The notes under the pieces are model-generated. The model worked only from the letters and a program-made list of their open reading frames with translations, was not told the origin of the DNA and searched no databases. A program made the position numbers and the translations under genes. Below are positions 7,959 to 16,544 of a stretch of DNA of 64,000 bases, piece by piece. Source of the DNA: Qipengyuania_B thermophila. Its GTDB lineage: Bacteria > Pseudomonadota > Alphaproteobacteria > Sphingomonadales > Sphingomonadaceae. The stretch lies in NCBI RefSeq assembly GCF_004153605.1, contig NZ_SDSI01000002.1, forward strand, positions 124,001 through 188,000, written 5' to 3'. How positions within the stretch are numbered: position 1 is the stretch's first letter; each line of letters starts with the position of its first letter.

Positions 7959-8702
7959 TCAGCGTTGTGCGGCGGGATTGGCGGTCCGGCGCGGCGAGGC
8001 CGCAATCCGCGCGTCGAGTTGCGGCTGGAGCATGGCCCAGTCGTGCGTTCCGGCAAGGGGCGTGCCGTCGATGGCGAAGCTTGGAGTGGAGGTCACCCCG
8101 AAACGGTTGCGGTTGCCCTCCGCCGCCCTGACCAGAGCGGCGGCCTCGCGATTGTCCGACAGGCAGCGGTCCGCGGCGATGCGGTTGACGCCGAACCGCT
8201 CGACCATCGCGTGCAGCCCGAGAGTGCTGGCAATGGAGCGCCGCCGCTCTGCCGAAGTGAAGGCATCGGTCCAGACGGCCTGCTGCGCCTGTGGCACGGA
8301 CTGGGCGCGTGCGAGCCAGCCTGCCTGCCGTTCCAGGAACATTGCATGTGCCGCCGCCATCCGGCGCGGCGGCGTGCACCGCACGAGCATGGTGACGGTG
8401 AGGTCGACGGGATCGCGCACCATGCTGCGATGCTCGACCTGAAGGTGGCCGCCGCCGACATAGACGAGCGCCAGAGTGCCTTCGGCCTCGCGCGAGAAGG
8501 CGCCGCATGCCGGACAGGTGTAGCTCAGGAAGCTCGTGAGCCTGACCGGCGCGTCGGGGTTGCCGATCCGGAAGCCGCCATCGGTCGGAACCGCCGTGGT
8601 CGCCCAGTCCTGCGCCGACGCAGCCACGGGCGCGCTCAACGCAAACGCTGCAAGCGCAGCAAACACAGGCGCGGAACGCCAGTTGCCAGAAAGTGCAGTC
8701 AA
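7959..8702 (-). CDS. DsbA-like thiol-disulfide oxidoreductase, secreted
   Basis: Thioredoxin-fold protein with the CPAC site in SYTCPACGAF and the cis-Pro region VTSTPSFAIDG. It has a Sec signal peptide (FAALAAFALSAPVAASAQ) and no lipobox, unlike the neighbouring paralogue. The chosen TTG start (8702) overlaps the stop of the DciA-like gene (TTGA) and has AAGGAGG about 10 bases upstream. Another TTG at 8711 is too close to that site. Expression is probably coupled to the upstream DUF721 gene. Confidence 0.85.
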   Translation of the reverse strand: MTALSGNWRSAPVFAALAAFALSAPVAASAQDWATTAVPTDGGFRIGNPDAPVRLTSFLSYTCPACGAFSREAEGTLALVYVGGGHLQVEHRSMVRDPVDLTVTMLVRCTPPRRMAAAHAMFLERQAGWLARAQSVPQAQQAVWTDAFTSAERRRSIASTLGLHAMVERFGVNRIAADRCLSDNREAAALVRAAEGNRNRFGVTSTPSFAIDGTPLAGTHDWAMLQPQLDARIAASPRRTANPAAQR

Positions 8703-9286
8703 GGGGTCCAATCCTCCTTTGCGGCAAGGCTGCTCGCCAGCCCCTCAAGCACCGCGCGAAGTTCGGGATCTCCGATCCCGCGCAAGCCTTCGCCAAGGTC
8801 GCAGGGGATCGCACGCCGGCCAGGCACGGTGCGATGCTCCAGAGCACGGGGCGCCTTAACTTCGCCTTGCCGGAGCTTCACCCGGCTCACCGCCTGATAA
8901 CCGAAGAAGCGGTTGACGCGTTCGATGATCTCGGGCGTGACGTGCTGGATCAGCGGCGCGTGGGCGGGGATCACGACCAGCTGGAGAATGCCGTCCGCCC
9001 GTCGTCCGGCCGGAAAACGGATCGATTCGGGTGCCGTGACCCGGCTGTAGCGCTCGCCGACGATCTCGGGCCAGCGCGAGACGACCGACGACTGCACGAA
9101 GCCGAAGCGCCGGAAGGCCGTGCCGCCGACCTGCGGCATCAGATCGGCAATGGCGCGCGCCGGACCTCCGCGCGGCCGTTCATCGGCAACGGCTGCGGTC
9201 CGGGAGGCGCGACGCTTCGGACGCGGCGACGCCGCGGTGGCAGGCGCGGAGCTGTGTTCTTCCCGTTCCATTCCGCCTGCGTCCAT
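8699..9286 (-). CDS. DciA/DUF721 family protein
   Basis: A 195-residue cytoplasmic protein. The DUF721 core is visible from IADLMPQVGGTAFRRFGF through SSVVSRWPEIVGERYSRVTAPESI to LQLVVIPAHAPLIQHVTPEIIERVN and FFGYQAVSRVKLRQG. DUF721 includes DciA, the ancestral loader of the DnaB replicative helicase; whether this copy does so is inference. The N-terminal tail of about 45 residues is basic and low in complexity. ATG at 9286 or 9271 could be the start. It is divergent from mutY with only 14 bases between starts and is followed by two dsbA-like genes. Confidence 0.82.
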   Translation of the reverse strand: MDAGGMEREEHSSAPATAASPRPKRRASRTAAVADERPRGGPARAIADLMPQVGGTAFRRFGFVQSSVVSRWPEIVGERYSRVTAPESIRFPAGRRADGILQLVVIPAHAPLIQHVTPEIIERVNRFFGYQAVSRVKLRQGEVKAPRALEHRTVPGRRAIPCDLGEGLRGIGDPELRAVLEGLASSLAAKEDWTP

Positions 9287-9300
9287 GGCACAGCCGCGCC

Positions 9301-10557
9301 ATGTCCGCCAGAGCGCAGACCTTGGCTGGCGATCTGCTCGCATGGTTCGACACCGCCGCCGTCGCCCTGCCGTGGCGCGTCCGGTCCGGGGACGGCGAGC
9401 CTGACGCTTACCGGGTGTGGCTGGCGGAGGTGATGCTCCAGCAGACGACGGTCGCCGCGGCCGCGCCTTACTGGCAGCAGTTCGTCGCCCGCTGGCCAAG
9501 CGTCGAGGCGCTGGCCGCCGCGCCCGAGGAGGACGTGCTGAGCGCCTGGGCCGGCTTGGGCTACTACTCCCGCGCCCGCAATCTTCTTGCAACCGCGACG
9601 CGGGTGGCCGCTGCGGGCGGGTTCCCGGCGACGGAGAGCGCGCTGCGTCAGTTGCCGGGCGTCGGCGCCTACACCGCCGCTGCCGTCGCGGCGATCGCAT
9701 TCGGTCAGCGCGCGGTGGTTGTCGACGGGAATGTCGAACGGGTTGTCGCGCGGCTGTTCGCGATCGGGGACAGCCTGCCGGGTGCGCGTCCGCTGATCCG
9801 GGCGCGGATGGATTCCATCACCCCGGATGAACGCTGCGGGGACTTTGCTCAGGCCGTCATGGATCTCGGCCGGCTGGTCTGCCGTCCGCGCGCCCCCGCG
9901 TGCGGCGCGTGTCCTGTCTCGAGCCGATGCGCCGCATTTCGCCTCGGGCTGGTCGACGTTCTGCCGCGCAAGAACGGCAGGTCCGCTCCGCCCGAGCGGC
10001 GTGGCCGCGTGTTCGTCCTGCACAACCGGCGGGCGGTGTGGCTCGTGCGCCGGCCGCCGCGCGGGTTGTTCGCGCGCATGCACGCTCTGCCGACGGACGG
10101 CTGGAGCGCATCAGCAGACGGCGCCGCGGCGGCTCCGGTTGCGGCCGATTGGCAGGACGTCGGGACGCTGCGCCACACGCTGAGCCATGCGAGGCTGGTG
10201 CTGACGGTGCACAGGGCCGAAGCTGCGGACGCTCTGCCCGCAGAGGGCGAGTGGTGGCCGCTGCCCACCCTGCCGGACGCCGGCCTGCCGACCGTGTGCA
10301 GGAATGCCGTGCGGCTGGCGTTCTCGTCACAGGATCCCTCCGCCGAGCATCAGGCGCAGCATGGCGATGACGAGCACGATCAGGCACAGGTTGCGACCCG
10401 TGTTCCGCCGCGACAGGGCGCCGACCACCACGCCCGTCAACGCCACCGGCAGGACAAACCAGTTGCCCCACCCCAGAAACGGAATGGTCGACGGGATCGC
10501 CATGAGCAGGGCGACAAGGCCGATGAGGATCGAAATGACGTTGAGCATCACCCGTAG
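9301..10557 (+). CDS. mutY: A/G-specific adenine DNA glycosylase MutY with an overrun C-terminus
   Basis: Removes adenine mispaired with 8-oxoguanine. The HhH-GPD domain shows the catalytic Glu in LAEVMLQQTT, the HhH LPGVGAYTAAAVAAIAFG and the catalytic Asp in VVDGNVERV. The [4Fe-4S] loop is C-X6-C-X2-C-X5-C, from CRPRAPACGAC onward. A NUDIX-like C-terminal domain recognises 8-oxoG. After about residue 342 the frame continues for 76 residues of His/Asp/Gln/Arg-rich sequence antisense to the gene at 10327-10551. Relatives usually stop near 340-350 residues, so the ancestral stop seems lost. Core function is secure; the tail is probably passive. Confidence 0.93.
   Translation: MSARAQTLAGDLLAWFDTAAVALPWRVRSGDGEPDAYRVWLAEVMLQQTTVAAAAPYWQQFVARWPSVEALAAAPEEDVLSAWAGLGYYSRARNLLATATRVAAAGGFPATESALRQLPGVGAYTAAAVAAIAFGQRAVVVDGNVERVVARLFAIGDSLPGARPLIRARMDSITPDERCGDFAQAVMDLGRLVCRPRAPACGACPVSSRCAAFRLGLVDVLPRKNGRSAPPERRGRVFVLHNRRAVWLVRRPPRGLFARMHALPTDGWSASADGAAAAPVAADWQDVGTLRHTLSHARLVLTVHRAEAADALPAEGEWWPLPTLPDAGLPTVCRNAVRLAFSSQDPSAEHQAQHGDDEHDQAQVATRVPPRQGADHHARQRHRQDKPVAPPQKRNGRRDRHEQGDKADEDRNDVEHHP
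10327..10551 (-). CDS. Small integral membrane protein
   Basis: Seventy-four residues, almost entirely hydrophobic, with two or three membrane helices: VISILIGLVALLMAIPSTI, NWFVLPVALTGVVVGAL and LCLIVLVIAMLRLML. The short basic loop SRRNTGRN suggests a cytoplasmic turn. No named family is recognised, though small proteins of this design are common in sphingomonads. It is convergent with mutY and lies entirely inside the mutY 3' overrun. The clean hydrophobic pattern on this strand, against a low-complexity hydrophilic reading on the other, is the main argument that this frame is real. Confidence 0.65.
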   Translation of the reverse strand: MMLNVISILIGLVALLMAIPSTIPFLGWGNWFVLPVALTGVVVGALSRRNTGRNLCLIVLVIAMLRLMLGGGIL

Positions 10558-10648
10558 CTAGGGGGAAGGGGCCTTGCTGCCAAGCGGTTGACGCCTGCCT
10601 GCCCGCTCCGCACAAGAGGCGGCCAATCCACCACGGGAGACGATCGCC

Positions 10649-11971
10649 ATGGCCTTTCGCGAGTTTGACGCCGCGTTCACCCGCCGCAACCTGCTGCGCG
10701 GGGGCGGTGCCCTTCTGGGTGCCGGAGCGTTGCTGGGCGCCGGGCCGCTGACGAGGAGTGTCCTTGCGCAGCCGGCGGCGTCAGGCTGGCCGACGGTCAC
10801 GGCGTTGCTGGACGAGTATGTGAACAGCCGCCGGGTTGCGAACATGGTCGCGACGCTCGGCTGGCAACAGCAACCGGCCGTCACCATTGCCCGCGGACGT
10901 CACGCGCTGGACGCCGGCCCGGAAGCCGGACCCGACAGCCTGTTCCGCATCTATTCGATGACCAAGCCTGTCACGGGCATGGCGGCCATGATCCTGATCG
11001 CCGAGGGCAAGCTCGGCCTCGATCAGCCCATCTACGATCTCCTGCCGGCGTTCCGGACCATGCAGGTGCAGCGGACCTACGACGGGTCGCTTACGGAGCT
11101 GGAGCCTGCCGCACGGCCGATCACGGTCCGCCATCTGCTGACCCACACGGCGGGACTTGGTTATTCGGTCGTGCAGCGAGGACCGATCGCGCGCGCCTAT
11201 GAGGCGGCGGGGATCGTGCCGGGGCAGGTCACGCGGCTCCCGGTGGCCGAGGCGTTCGGACGCGGACGGCCGGCTCCCAGCCTCGAGGCGTTTGCCGACA
11301 ATCTGGCGCGCCTGCCGCTGGTGGCGCAGCCCGGCACGCGGTGGAGCTATTCGGTGTCGCTCGACCTTCTGGGGCGGGTCATCGAAGTTGCCTCGGGCAT
11401 GCATTTCGACCAGTTCCTTCAGCAGCGGCTGTTCGATCCGCTGGGGATGACGAGCACGTTCTTCCGTGTTCCGGAACGCGAGCTGCCCCGCCTCACCACC
11501 AACTACGGTGTCGTCGCCGGCGCGCTCGTACCTATCGATCCGCCGGAACTGTCGATCTACGCCCAGGCGCCGGCGTTCCCCTTCGGCGGCTCGGGGCTGG
11601 TGTCGAGTGCCCGCGACTACGACCGCTTCCTGCGCATGCTGGCCGGGTTCGGCCGGCTCGACGGACGGCGGGTGATGGGCGAGCTGGCGGTGCGGGTCGG
11701 CACCTCCGACCTGTTGCCGGAAGGCGTGCAGACCACCGGCACCTTTGTCGACGGGCAGGGTTTTGGCGCCGGCGGCCGTGTCGGCCGGGGTGAGCAGGCC
11801 GGCGTCTTCGGCTGGGGCGGAGCCGCGGGCACGCTCGCCTTCGTCAACATGCGCAACGGTCTGCGCGCCAGCCTCATGACGCAGTACATGCCGGCCGAAG
11901 CCTATCCCCTGACGGCCGCGTTCGGGAGCGCCGTGCTGCGGGACGCGGCCGCAATCGCCGGCCGCTCTTGA
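10649..11971 (+). CDS. Serine hydrolase of the class C beta-lactamase / esterase family
   Basis: A 440-residue exported protein. The N-terminus FTRRNLLRGGGALLGAGALL looks like a Tat signal (RR followed by a hydrophobic stretch), ending near SVLAQPAAS. The catalytic SxxK is YSMTKPVTG, and a Tyr-containing motif, WSYSVSLDLLGRVIE, follows. GGAAGTLAFV near the end corresponds to the third motif region. Proteins of this type include esterases, peptidases and true AmpC enzymes; sequence alone favours an esterase or peptidase-like enzyme, and resistance should not be assumed. Its stop overlaps the TTG of nudC. Confidence 0.85.
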   Translation: MAFREFDAAFTRRNLLRGGGALLGAGALLGAGPLTRSVLAQPAASGWPTVTALLDEYVNSRRVANMVATLGWQQQPAVTIARGRHALDAGPEAGPDSLFRIYSMTKPVTGMAAMILIAEGKLGLDQPIYDLLPAFRTMQVQRTYDGSLTELEPAARPITVRHLLTHTAGLGYSVVQRGPIARAYEAAGIVPGQVTRLPVAEAFGRGRPAPSLEAFADNLARLPLVAQPGTRWSYSVSLDLLGRVIEVASGMHFDQFLQQRLFDPLGMTSTFFRVPERELPRLTTNYGVVAGALVPIDPPELSIYAQAPAFPFGGSGLVSSARDYDRFLRMLAGFGRLDGRRVMGELAVRVGTSDLLPEGVQTTGTFVDGQGFGAGGRVGRGEQAGVFGWGGAAGTLAFVNMRNGLRASLMTQYMPAEAYPLTAAFGSAVLRDAAAIAGRS

Positions 11972-12864
11972 CGCTCGCCTTCGCTGGCGCCCCGCTCGAC
12001 CGGGCGGACCGGCTGCGCAACGACGACGAGGCGCTCCGCCGCCTCGTCACGGGAGCGGCGCGGCTGCTGATGCTTGATGGATTGGCGCCGGTGCCGGCCG
12101 CAGACGGCGGCCTGTGCTGGGACAGTCCCGGCAACGCGCCGCCCGACAGCGAACTCGTGTTCCTCGGCCTGCTCGACGGGCGGGCTTGCTTTGCCGCCGT
12201 GCCCGAACACGGCGCGGGCGGTCCGGCCTACGCCCAGCCGGCGATCTGGGCCGCGATGCAGACACTCTCCCCTTCGGAGCTTGCCATCTATGGCGCCGCC
12301 CGGAGCCTCGTCGACTGGCACGCCCGGCATCGCTTCTGCGCGCGGTGCGGCGCACGCACCCGGCTGGCACGCGGCGGCTGGCAACGCGCCTGCGCTGCAT
12401 GCGGCGCCGATCACTTCCCGCGGACGGATCCGGTCACGATCATGCTTGTCGAACATGACGACGCCGTGCTGCTGGGCCGACAGCACCGGTTTCCCCCTGG
12501 CGTGTTCTCCGCCTTGGCCGGCTTTGTGGAACCCGGCGAAACCATCGAGGAGGCGGTCGCCCGCGAGGTTGAGGAGGAAGCCGGCCTGCAGGTGCGCAAG
12601 GTGCGCTACATCGCCAGCCAGCCCTGGCCCTTTCCCTCGCAGCTGATGATCGGCTGCCATGCGCTCGCGGCTGGAAGAGATCTCCATGTCGACGGCGCGG
12701 AACTGGAGGAGGCGCGGTGGTTCACCCGCGCCGAAGTCGCCGCTGCCCTGTCCCAGGCGACGACGCCGCACCGCGAGATCGGCAATCCGCCGTTCCGTCC
12801 GCCACCGCCTGCCGCGATCGCCCATGCCCTGCTGCGCTGGTGGGTTGATGGTGCGCGGAGGTGA
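11968..12864 (+). CDS. nudC: NAD(H) pyrophosphatase (NUDIX, NudC type)
   Basis: Hydrolyses NAD(H), and in relatives removes NAD caps from RNA. The NUDIX box is GFVEPGETIEEAVAREVEEE followed by AGL. Upstream is a zinc ribbon with two Cys pairs (FCARCGARTR and CAACGADHFPR). The NudC signature SQPWPFPSQLM follows. At 298 residues the length is typical. The TTG start overlaps the stop of the serine hydrolase by four bases (TTGA), so translation is probably coupled. Confidence 0.93.
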   Translation: MTLAFAGAPLDRADRLRNDDEALRRLVTGAARLLMLDGLAPVPAADGGLCWDSPGNAPPDSELVFLGLLDGRACFAAVPEHGAGGPAYAQPAIWAAMQTLSPSELAIYGAARSLVDWHARHRFCARCGARTRLARGGWQRACAACGADHFPRTDPVTIMLVEHDDAVLLGRQHRFPPGVFSALAGFVEPGETIEEAVAREVEEEAGLQVRKVRYIASQPWPFPSQLMIGCHALAAGRDLHVDGAELEEARWFTRAEVAAALSQATTPHREIGNPPFRPPPPAAIAHALLRWWVDGARR

Positions 12865-12932
12865 GCCTTGCCCCGGCGGGCCAGCCCCGCCGCGGGTGCA
12901 CGGCGGATATTTTGCCTTTTGTTACTGTTCAG

Positions 12933-12957
12933 GGAACCTGCAGGTTGCTAGTCCGTC
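12933..12957 (+). promoter_or_regulatory. Candidate EcfG (general stress) promoter before the LOV kinase
   Basis: GGAAC at 12933-12937, a 16-base spacer, then CGTC at 12954-12957. The EcfG consensus of alphaproteobacteria is GGAAC-N16/17-CGTT, so this differs in one base. It lies in an otherwise empty 175-base gap before the LOV-HWE kinase, giving a leader of about 75 bases to the ATG at 13040, or about 28 to the in-frame GTG at 12992. Confidence 0.5.
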
Positions 12958-13039
12958 GCCGTGTTGATGTTTGGCAAGACCTCTTCCCGTCGTGTCGCGA
13001 GATGAACGGGCGCGGTTCGGCGCGCTGCAATCGTCCGAC

Positions 13040-14101
13040 ATGGCTCATCGCGAACACAGCGGTCTGAAGGCGGCTGACGCTCTCCCGGCGACGGATGAGT
13101 TTGCCGGGCGGTCCGGCATGCTGTTCGAACAGGCGATGGCGCAGACCCGGATGGCGATCTGCCTCACCGATCCCAACCAGGACGATCAGCCGATCGTGTT
13201 CGCCAACCGGGCGTTTCGCGAGCTGACCGGGTACGCCAACGACGAGATTGTCGGCCACAACTGCCGCTTTCTGCAGGGTCCGGAAACCGATCCGGCGAAG
13301 GTGCGCGAAATCCGCGCGGCGCTGGAAAGCGAACGGGTGGCGGTCGTCGAACTGCTCAACTACCGCAAGGACGGCACGACGTTCTGGAACGCCCTGCACC
13401 TCGGGCCGATCTATGACCGTGACGGACGGCTGCTCTACTACTTCGGCAGCCAGTGGGACGTCACCGATGTCCACACCGCCCGCGCGGAGCAGATGCACGC
13501 CAAGGCCATGTCGCGCGAAGTGTCGCATCGCATGAAGAACATGTTCTCGGTGATCGGCGGCATCGTCAGCGTCACCGGACGGTCCATGGGCGCACAGTCC
13601 GTCGCGAGCCGGATCAACGAACGCATCCAGGCGCTCGGCCGCGCCTACGAGCACACGCTGGACGAGGCGGCGTTCGGCACGATCGAAGTGGGGCAGGCCA
13701 TCCGCGCCGTGCTGCGCCCGTACGATCCGGAGGACTGCCGGATCGTGTTCAAGGGGAACGGCGTCAGAACCGATCCGAACATTGTGTCCGTGGTCGGCCT
13801 CACCCTCCACGAGCTTGCCACGAATGCGACCAAGTATGGCGCCCTGTCGGGCGACTGCGGCCAGGTGAGCGTCGACTGGCGACATGAAGGCGACCGCCAT
13901 GGGCGGCAGAACCTCGTGATCGAATGGTGCGAGCGGGGCGGGCCGCCGGTCGAGGCGCCCGGCGGTGGCGCAGGCGGAGGCACCGGCTTTGACATTGTGG
14001 AAACCTTGTTGCGTGTAGCCAAGGGAACCCTTGATCGAAACTGGGACCCGGGCGGTTTGGTGGCCCGCGTGGTGATCCCCATCGGCTCAAAGGATCAGTG
14101 A
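13040..14101 (+). CDS. LOV-domain HWE histidine kinase (blue-light sensor)
   Basis: Predicted soluble photoreceptor kinase of about 353 residues. An N-terminal PAS/LOV domain carries the flavin-binding signature GHNCRFLQG, with the photoactive Cys near residue 75. A HWE/HisKA_2 module follows: EVSHRMKNMFSVIGGIV with the phospho-accepting His near residue 163, the N-box HELATNATKYGALS, and the W-x-E block VIEWCERGGPP. Start choice is uncertain; a GTG at 12992 and a TTG at 12971 are in frame. Its stop overlaps the ATG of the receiver protein by one base. HWE kinases of this kind often feed the PhyR-NepR-EcfG stress pathway; this link is inference, helped by the promoter match. Confidence 0.92.
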   Translation: MAHREHSGLKAADALPATDEFAGRSGMLFEQAMAQTRMAICLTDPNQDDQPIVFANRAFRELTGYANDEIVGHNCRFLQGPETDPAKVREIRAALESERVAVVELLNYRKDGTTFWNALHLGPIYDRDGRLLYYFGSQWDVTDVHTARAEQMHAKAMSREVSHRMKNMFSVIGGIVSVTGRSMGAQSVASRINERIQALGRAYEHTLDEAAFGTIEVGQAIRAVLRPYDPEDCRIVFKGNGVRTDPNIVSVVGLTLHELATNATKYGALSGDCGQVSVDWRHEGDRHGRQNLVIEWCERGGPPVEAPGGGAGGGTGFDIVETLLRVAKGTLDRNWDPGGLVARVVIPIGSKDQ

Positions 14102-14484
14102 TGACGCAGCTTGCCATCCAATGCGCAGATCAGCCGCTGCTCATTCTCGTCGTCGAGGACGAGCCGATGATCGCGCTCGACCTGCAGCTTGCCCTCGAAG
14201 ACGAAGGCGTCACGGCGCAGGTCGCGGCCTCCTGCGACGAAGCGCACGCGCTGCTGGAGCGCCATGCATTCGACGGCGCGATCCTCGACGTGAACCTCGG
14301 GCCCGGTGCGACGTGCCGCAAGGTTGCCGGAACGTTGCGGAGCCGCGGCATTCCCTTCGTGCTCCACACGGGCGACCTTGACCGGCAGGGCGAGGCGATG
14401 CGCGAGCTGAACGCGATGATCATTCCCAAGCCCACGCCCGCACCTCAGGTGATCCGCCACATCCTTGAACAGATCGACGCCTGA
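14101..14484 (+). CDS. Single-domain response regulator, partner of the LOV kinase
   Basis: A 127-residue stand-alone receiver domain. The acidic pair is LVVEDEPMIAL, the phospho-acceptor Asp is in AILDVNLG (near residue 63), the conserved Thr is in LHTGD and the Lys in IIPKP. There is no output domain, so it probably acts by protein contact or as a phosphate relay or sink. The ATG at 14101 overlaps the kinase stop, with AAGGA seven bases upstream, so a functional pair is very likely. Confidence 0.92.
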   Translation: MTQLAIQCADQPLLILVVEDEPMIALDLQLALEDEGVTAQVAASCDEAHALLERHAFDGAILDVNLGPGATCRKVAGTLRSRGIPFVLHTGDLDRQGEAMRELNAMIIPKPTPAPQVIRHILEQIDA

Positions 14485-14526
14485 GACTTTCTGCCGGGCG
14501 CGATGCCCGCTCTCCCGTTCCATCTG

Positions 14527-14919
14527 CTAGACCAGCCCCAGCTCCGCCAGACGCCGGCCCAGCCGCGGCGGCAGCAGGTCGCCCGCGGCCTCTCCGGGCG
14601 CAAGATCGGCCGGAGCATCCGCCGCCTCCAGGTAGCGCCAGCCCTGATGCGCCCGCCGAGGCCGCGGCTGGACGCGGATCAGCTGCGCCTCGAGATCGAT
14701 GAACCACCTCCCGTCGGGCTGCGGCGAGAACCCGGCAATGGGCGAGCGCGCGACGAGCATGTGCTGGTGGATCCAGAACAGCGAGCCGCCGATGCAGTGC
14801 TCCCAGCGGCTCGGCCGGTAGCGCGTGTTCACGCTCAGCCGGGGGCGCCCGGCGAACCAGCTCTCGATGTCCTCGAAGCTGCGGGCGCCGAACGCAATCT
14901 TGGTGAGGTGAAGCGGCAT
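14527..14919 (-). CDS. DUF1489 family protein
   Basis: A 130-residue protein starting MPLHLTKIAFGARSFEDIES, with RYRPSRWEHCIGGSLFWIHQHMLVARSPI and a C-terminal RPRRAHQGWRYLE segment. These match my recollection of the DUF1489 family of alphaproteobacteria, whose function is unknown. No signal peptide or membrane helix is present. It lies 40 bases downstream of mgtE on the minus strand and converges with the response regulator gene. Confidence 0.8.
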   Translation of the reverse strand: MPLHLTKIAFGARSFEDIESWFAGRPRLSVNTRYRPSRWEHCIGGSLFWIHQHMLVARSPIAGFSPQPDGRWFIDLEAQLIRVQPRPRRAHQGWRYLEAADAPADLAPGEAAGDLLPPRLGRRLAELGLV

Positions 14920-14959
14920 GGCGCCGAGATAGGTGCGGCCCTTGCCGCGCCCAAGGGCG

Positions 14960-16441
14960 TCAGCCGGTCAGACCGGCGGCCTTGGCCAGGCCCAGGAACA
15001 CGAGAAAGCCCATCGAGTCCGTGGTCATGGTCACGAAGATGGACGAGGCGATCGCCGGGTCGATGCGCATCTTCTCCAGCGTGAGCGGCACGAACACGCC
15101 CGCAAACCCGGCGATGAGGATGTTGGCCATCATGGCCATCGCGATGACCGCGCCAAGGGACGTGTTCGGCTCCACGAGGCTCCAGCCGTCCCATGTGCCG
15201 AAGAGAACGCTGACGGCAAGGCCGATGACCACGGCCACGGTGCCGCCGTTGAGGATCGCGATCGACATCTCGCGCCGCACGGCGCGCCAGGTGTTCGAGG
15301 CGGTGAGTTGGTTAGTGGCGAGGGCGCGGACCGTCACCGCGAGCGTCTGCGTTCCGGCATTGCCGCCGATGCCGGCCACGATCGGCATCAGCACCGCCAG
15401 AGCCACCATCGCGGCGATGACATCCTCGAAGTTGGAGATGACGGTCGAGGCGACCGCCGCGGTCAGCAGATTGGCGAGGAGCCAGCGCACCCGCGCCTTA
15501 TAGGAGTCGCGGATCGGCTCGTTGATGTCGCCTTCGCCGGCGCCGGACAGGAGCATGGTGTCTTCCTGCGCCTCGGCGGACACAATGTGCAGGACATCGT
15601 CCACCGTCATCTGGCCGACCAGCCGCCCGTTCTCGTCCACCACGGCCGCGGAAATGAGCGCATACTTCTGGAACATGAGCGCGACTTCTTCCTGATCCAT
15701 TCCGACCGGGATCAGGGTCTGGTCACGCTTCATCACTTCGGCCAGCGGCACGGCGCGCGGGGTGCGCAGGATGGCCGACAGTTGGCACGTTCCGACCGGG
15801 TGGTGAGCCGCGTCGACGACGAACACCTCGTAGAATTCATCCGGAAGATCGCGCTGTTCGCGCAGGAAGTCGATGAGGTCGCCGACCGTGAGATGCACCG
15901 GCACGGCGACGAACTCCCGGTTCATCAACCGGCCCGCAGTCTCCTCCGGGTAGGCGAGCGCGCTTTCGATCGGATGACGGTCTTCCGGATCGAGCGCATC
16001 AAGCACCGCCTGCCGTTCCGGCCCGTCGAGATCTTCCAGCAGCTGCACCGCATCGTCGGTTTCGAGCTGCTCGGCGATGGCGGCGACCGTGTCGGCGTCC
16101 AGCGCCTCCATCATGTCCTCGCGCACATAGTCGTTCAGCTCGGCGATGACCTCTCCCGACATGAGGTCCGTGATCGCCGCCGCGAGGTGGTTCCGCTCCG
16201 CCGGCTCGAGCAGCTCGAGCAGGTCGGCAATGTCCGCCGGATGGAGCGGCTCGACCAGCGCATAGACGGTGGTGCGGTCATCGGCCGCGAGCGCCTCCCG
16301 TACGGTTCGCACGTATTCCGGCTTGAGCCGGTTCTCCCGGTCGTGGCGCTCGTCATCGATGCGATCGTCCGGCCGCGCGCTCTCGCTGTCCGGCCGTCCG
16401 GCAGCAGGATCGATGGCGAGTTCTTCGGCCTCGGTGGTCAT
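14960..16441 (-). CDS. mgtE: Magnesium transporter MgtE
   Basis: Inner-membrane Mg2+ channel of 493 residues. An N-terminal MgtE_N helical domain (LVEPLHPADIADLLELLEP...) precedes paired CBS domains (from ALAYPEETAGRLMNREFVAV to VGQMTVDDVLHIV). The membrane part has about five helices, including ALAVLMPIVAGIGGNAGTQT, the conserved pore segment, and a C-terminal helix. The ATG at 16441 is chosen because the conserved start follows it. An upstream frame extension runs into the intergenic region and has no motif. It is divergent from the cyclophilin gene. Confidence 0.94.
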   Translation of the reverse strand: MTTEAEELAIDPAAGRPDSESARPDDRIDDERHDRENRLKPEYVRTVREALAADDRTTVYALVEPLHPADIADLLELLEPAERNHLAAAITDLMSGEVIAELNDYVREDMMEALDADTVAAIAEQLETDDAVQLLEDLDGPERQAVLDALDPEDRHPIESALAYPEETAGRLMNREFVAVPVHLTVGDLIDFLREQRDLPDEFYEVFVVDAAHHPVGTCQLSAILRTPRAVPLAEVMKRDQTLIPVGMDQEEVALMFQKYALISAAVVDENGRLVGQMTVDDVLHIVSAEAQEDTMLLSGAGEGDINEPIRDSYKARVRWLLANLLTAAVASTVISNFEDVIAAMVALAVLMPIVAGIGGNAGTQTLAVTVRALATNQLTASNTWRAVRREMSIAILNGGTVAVVIGLAVSVLFGTWDGWSLVEPNTSLGAVIAMAMMANILIAGFAGVFVPLTLEKMRIDPAIASSIFVTMTTDSMGFLVFLGLAKAAGLTG

Positions 16442-16544
16442 GAGTGCGGCCTTAGGGCTGAACGATGCAAAAGCAAGCTGCCGGGTGACAAGCGGACCGT
16501 GTCTCTGTATCCGGCCCGGCGCAAGCCGTGGAAGGATGCTCCCG

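Noticed and set aside
10649..11971. Antibiotic-resistance beta-lactamase
   Set aside because: The serine hydrolase fold is shared by many esterases and peptidases; the motifs do not point to AmpC, and a Tat-like signal with chromosomal housekeeping neighbours gives no sign of a resistance gene.
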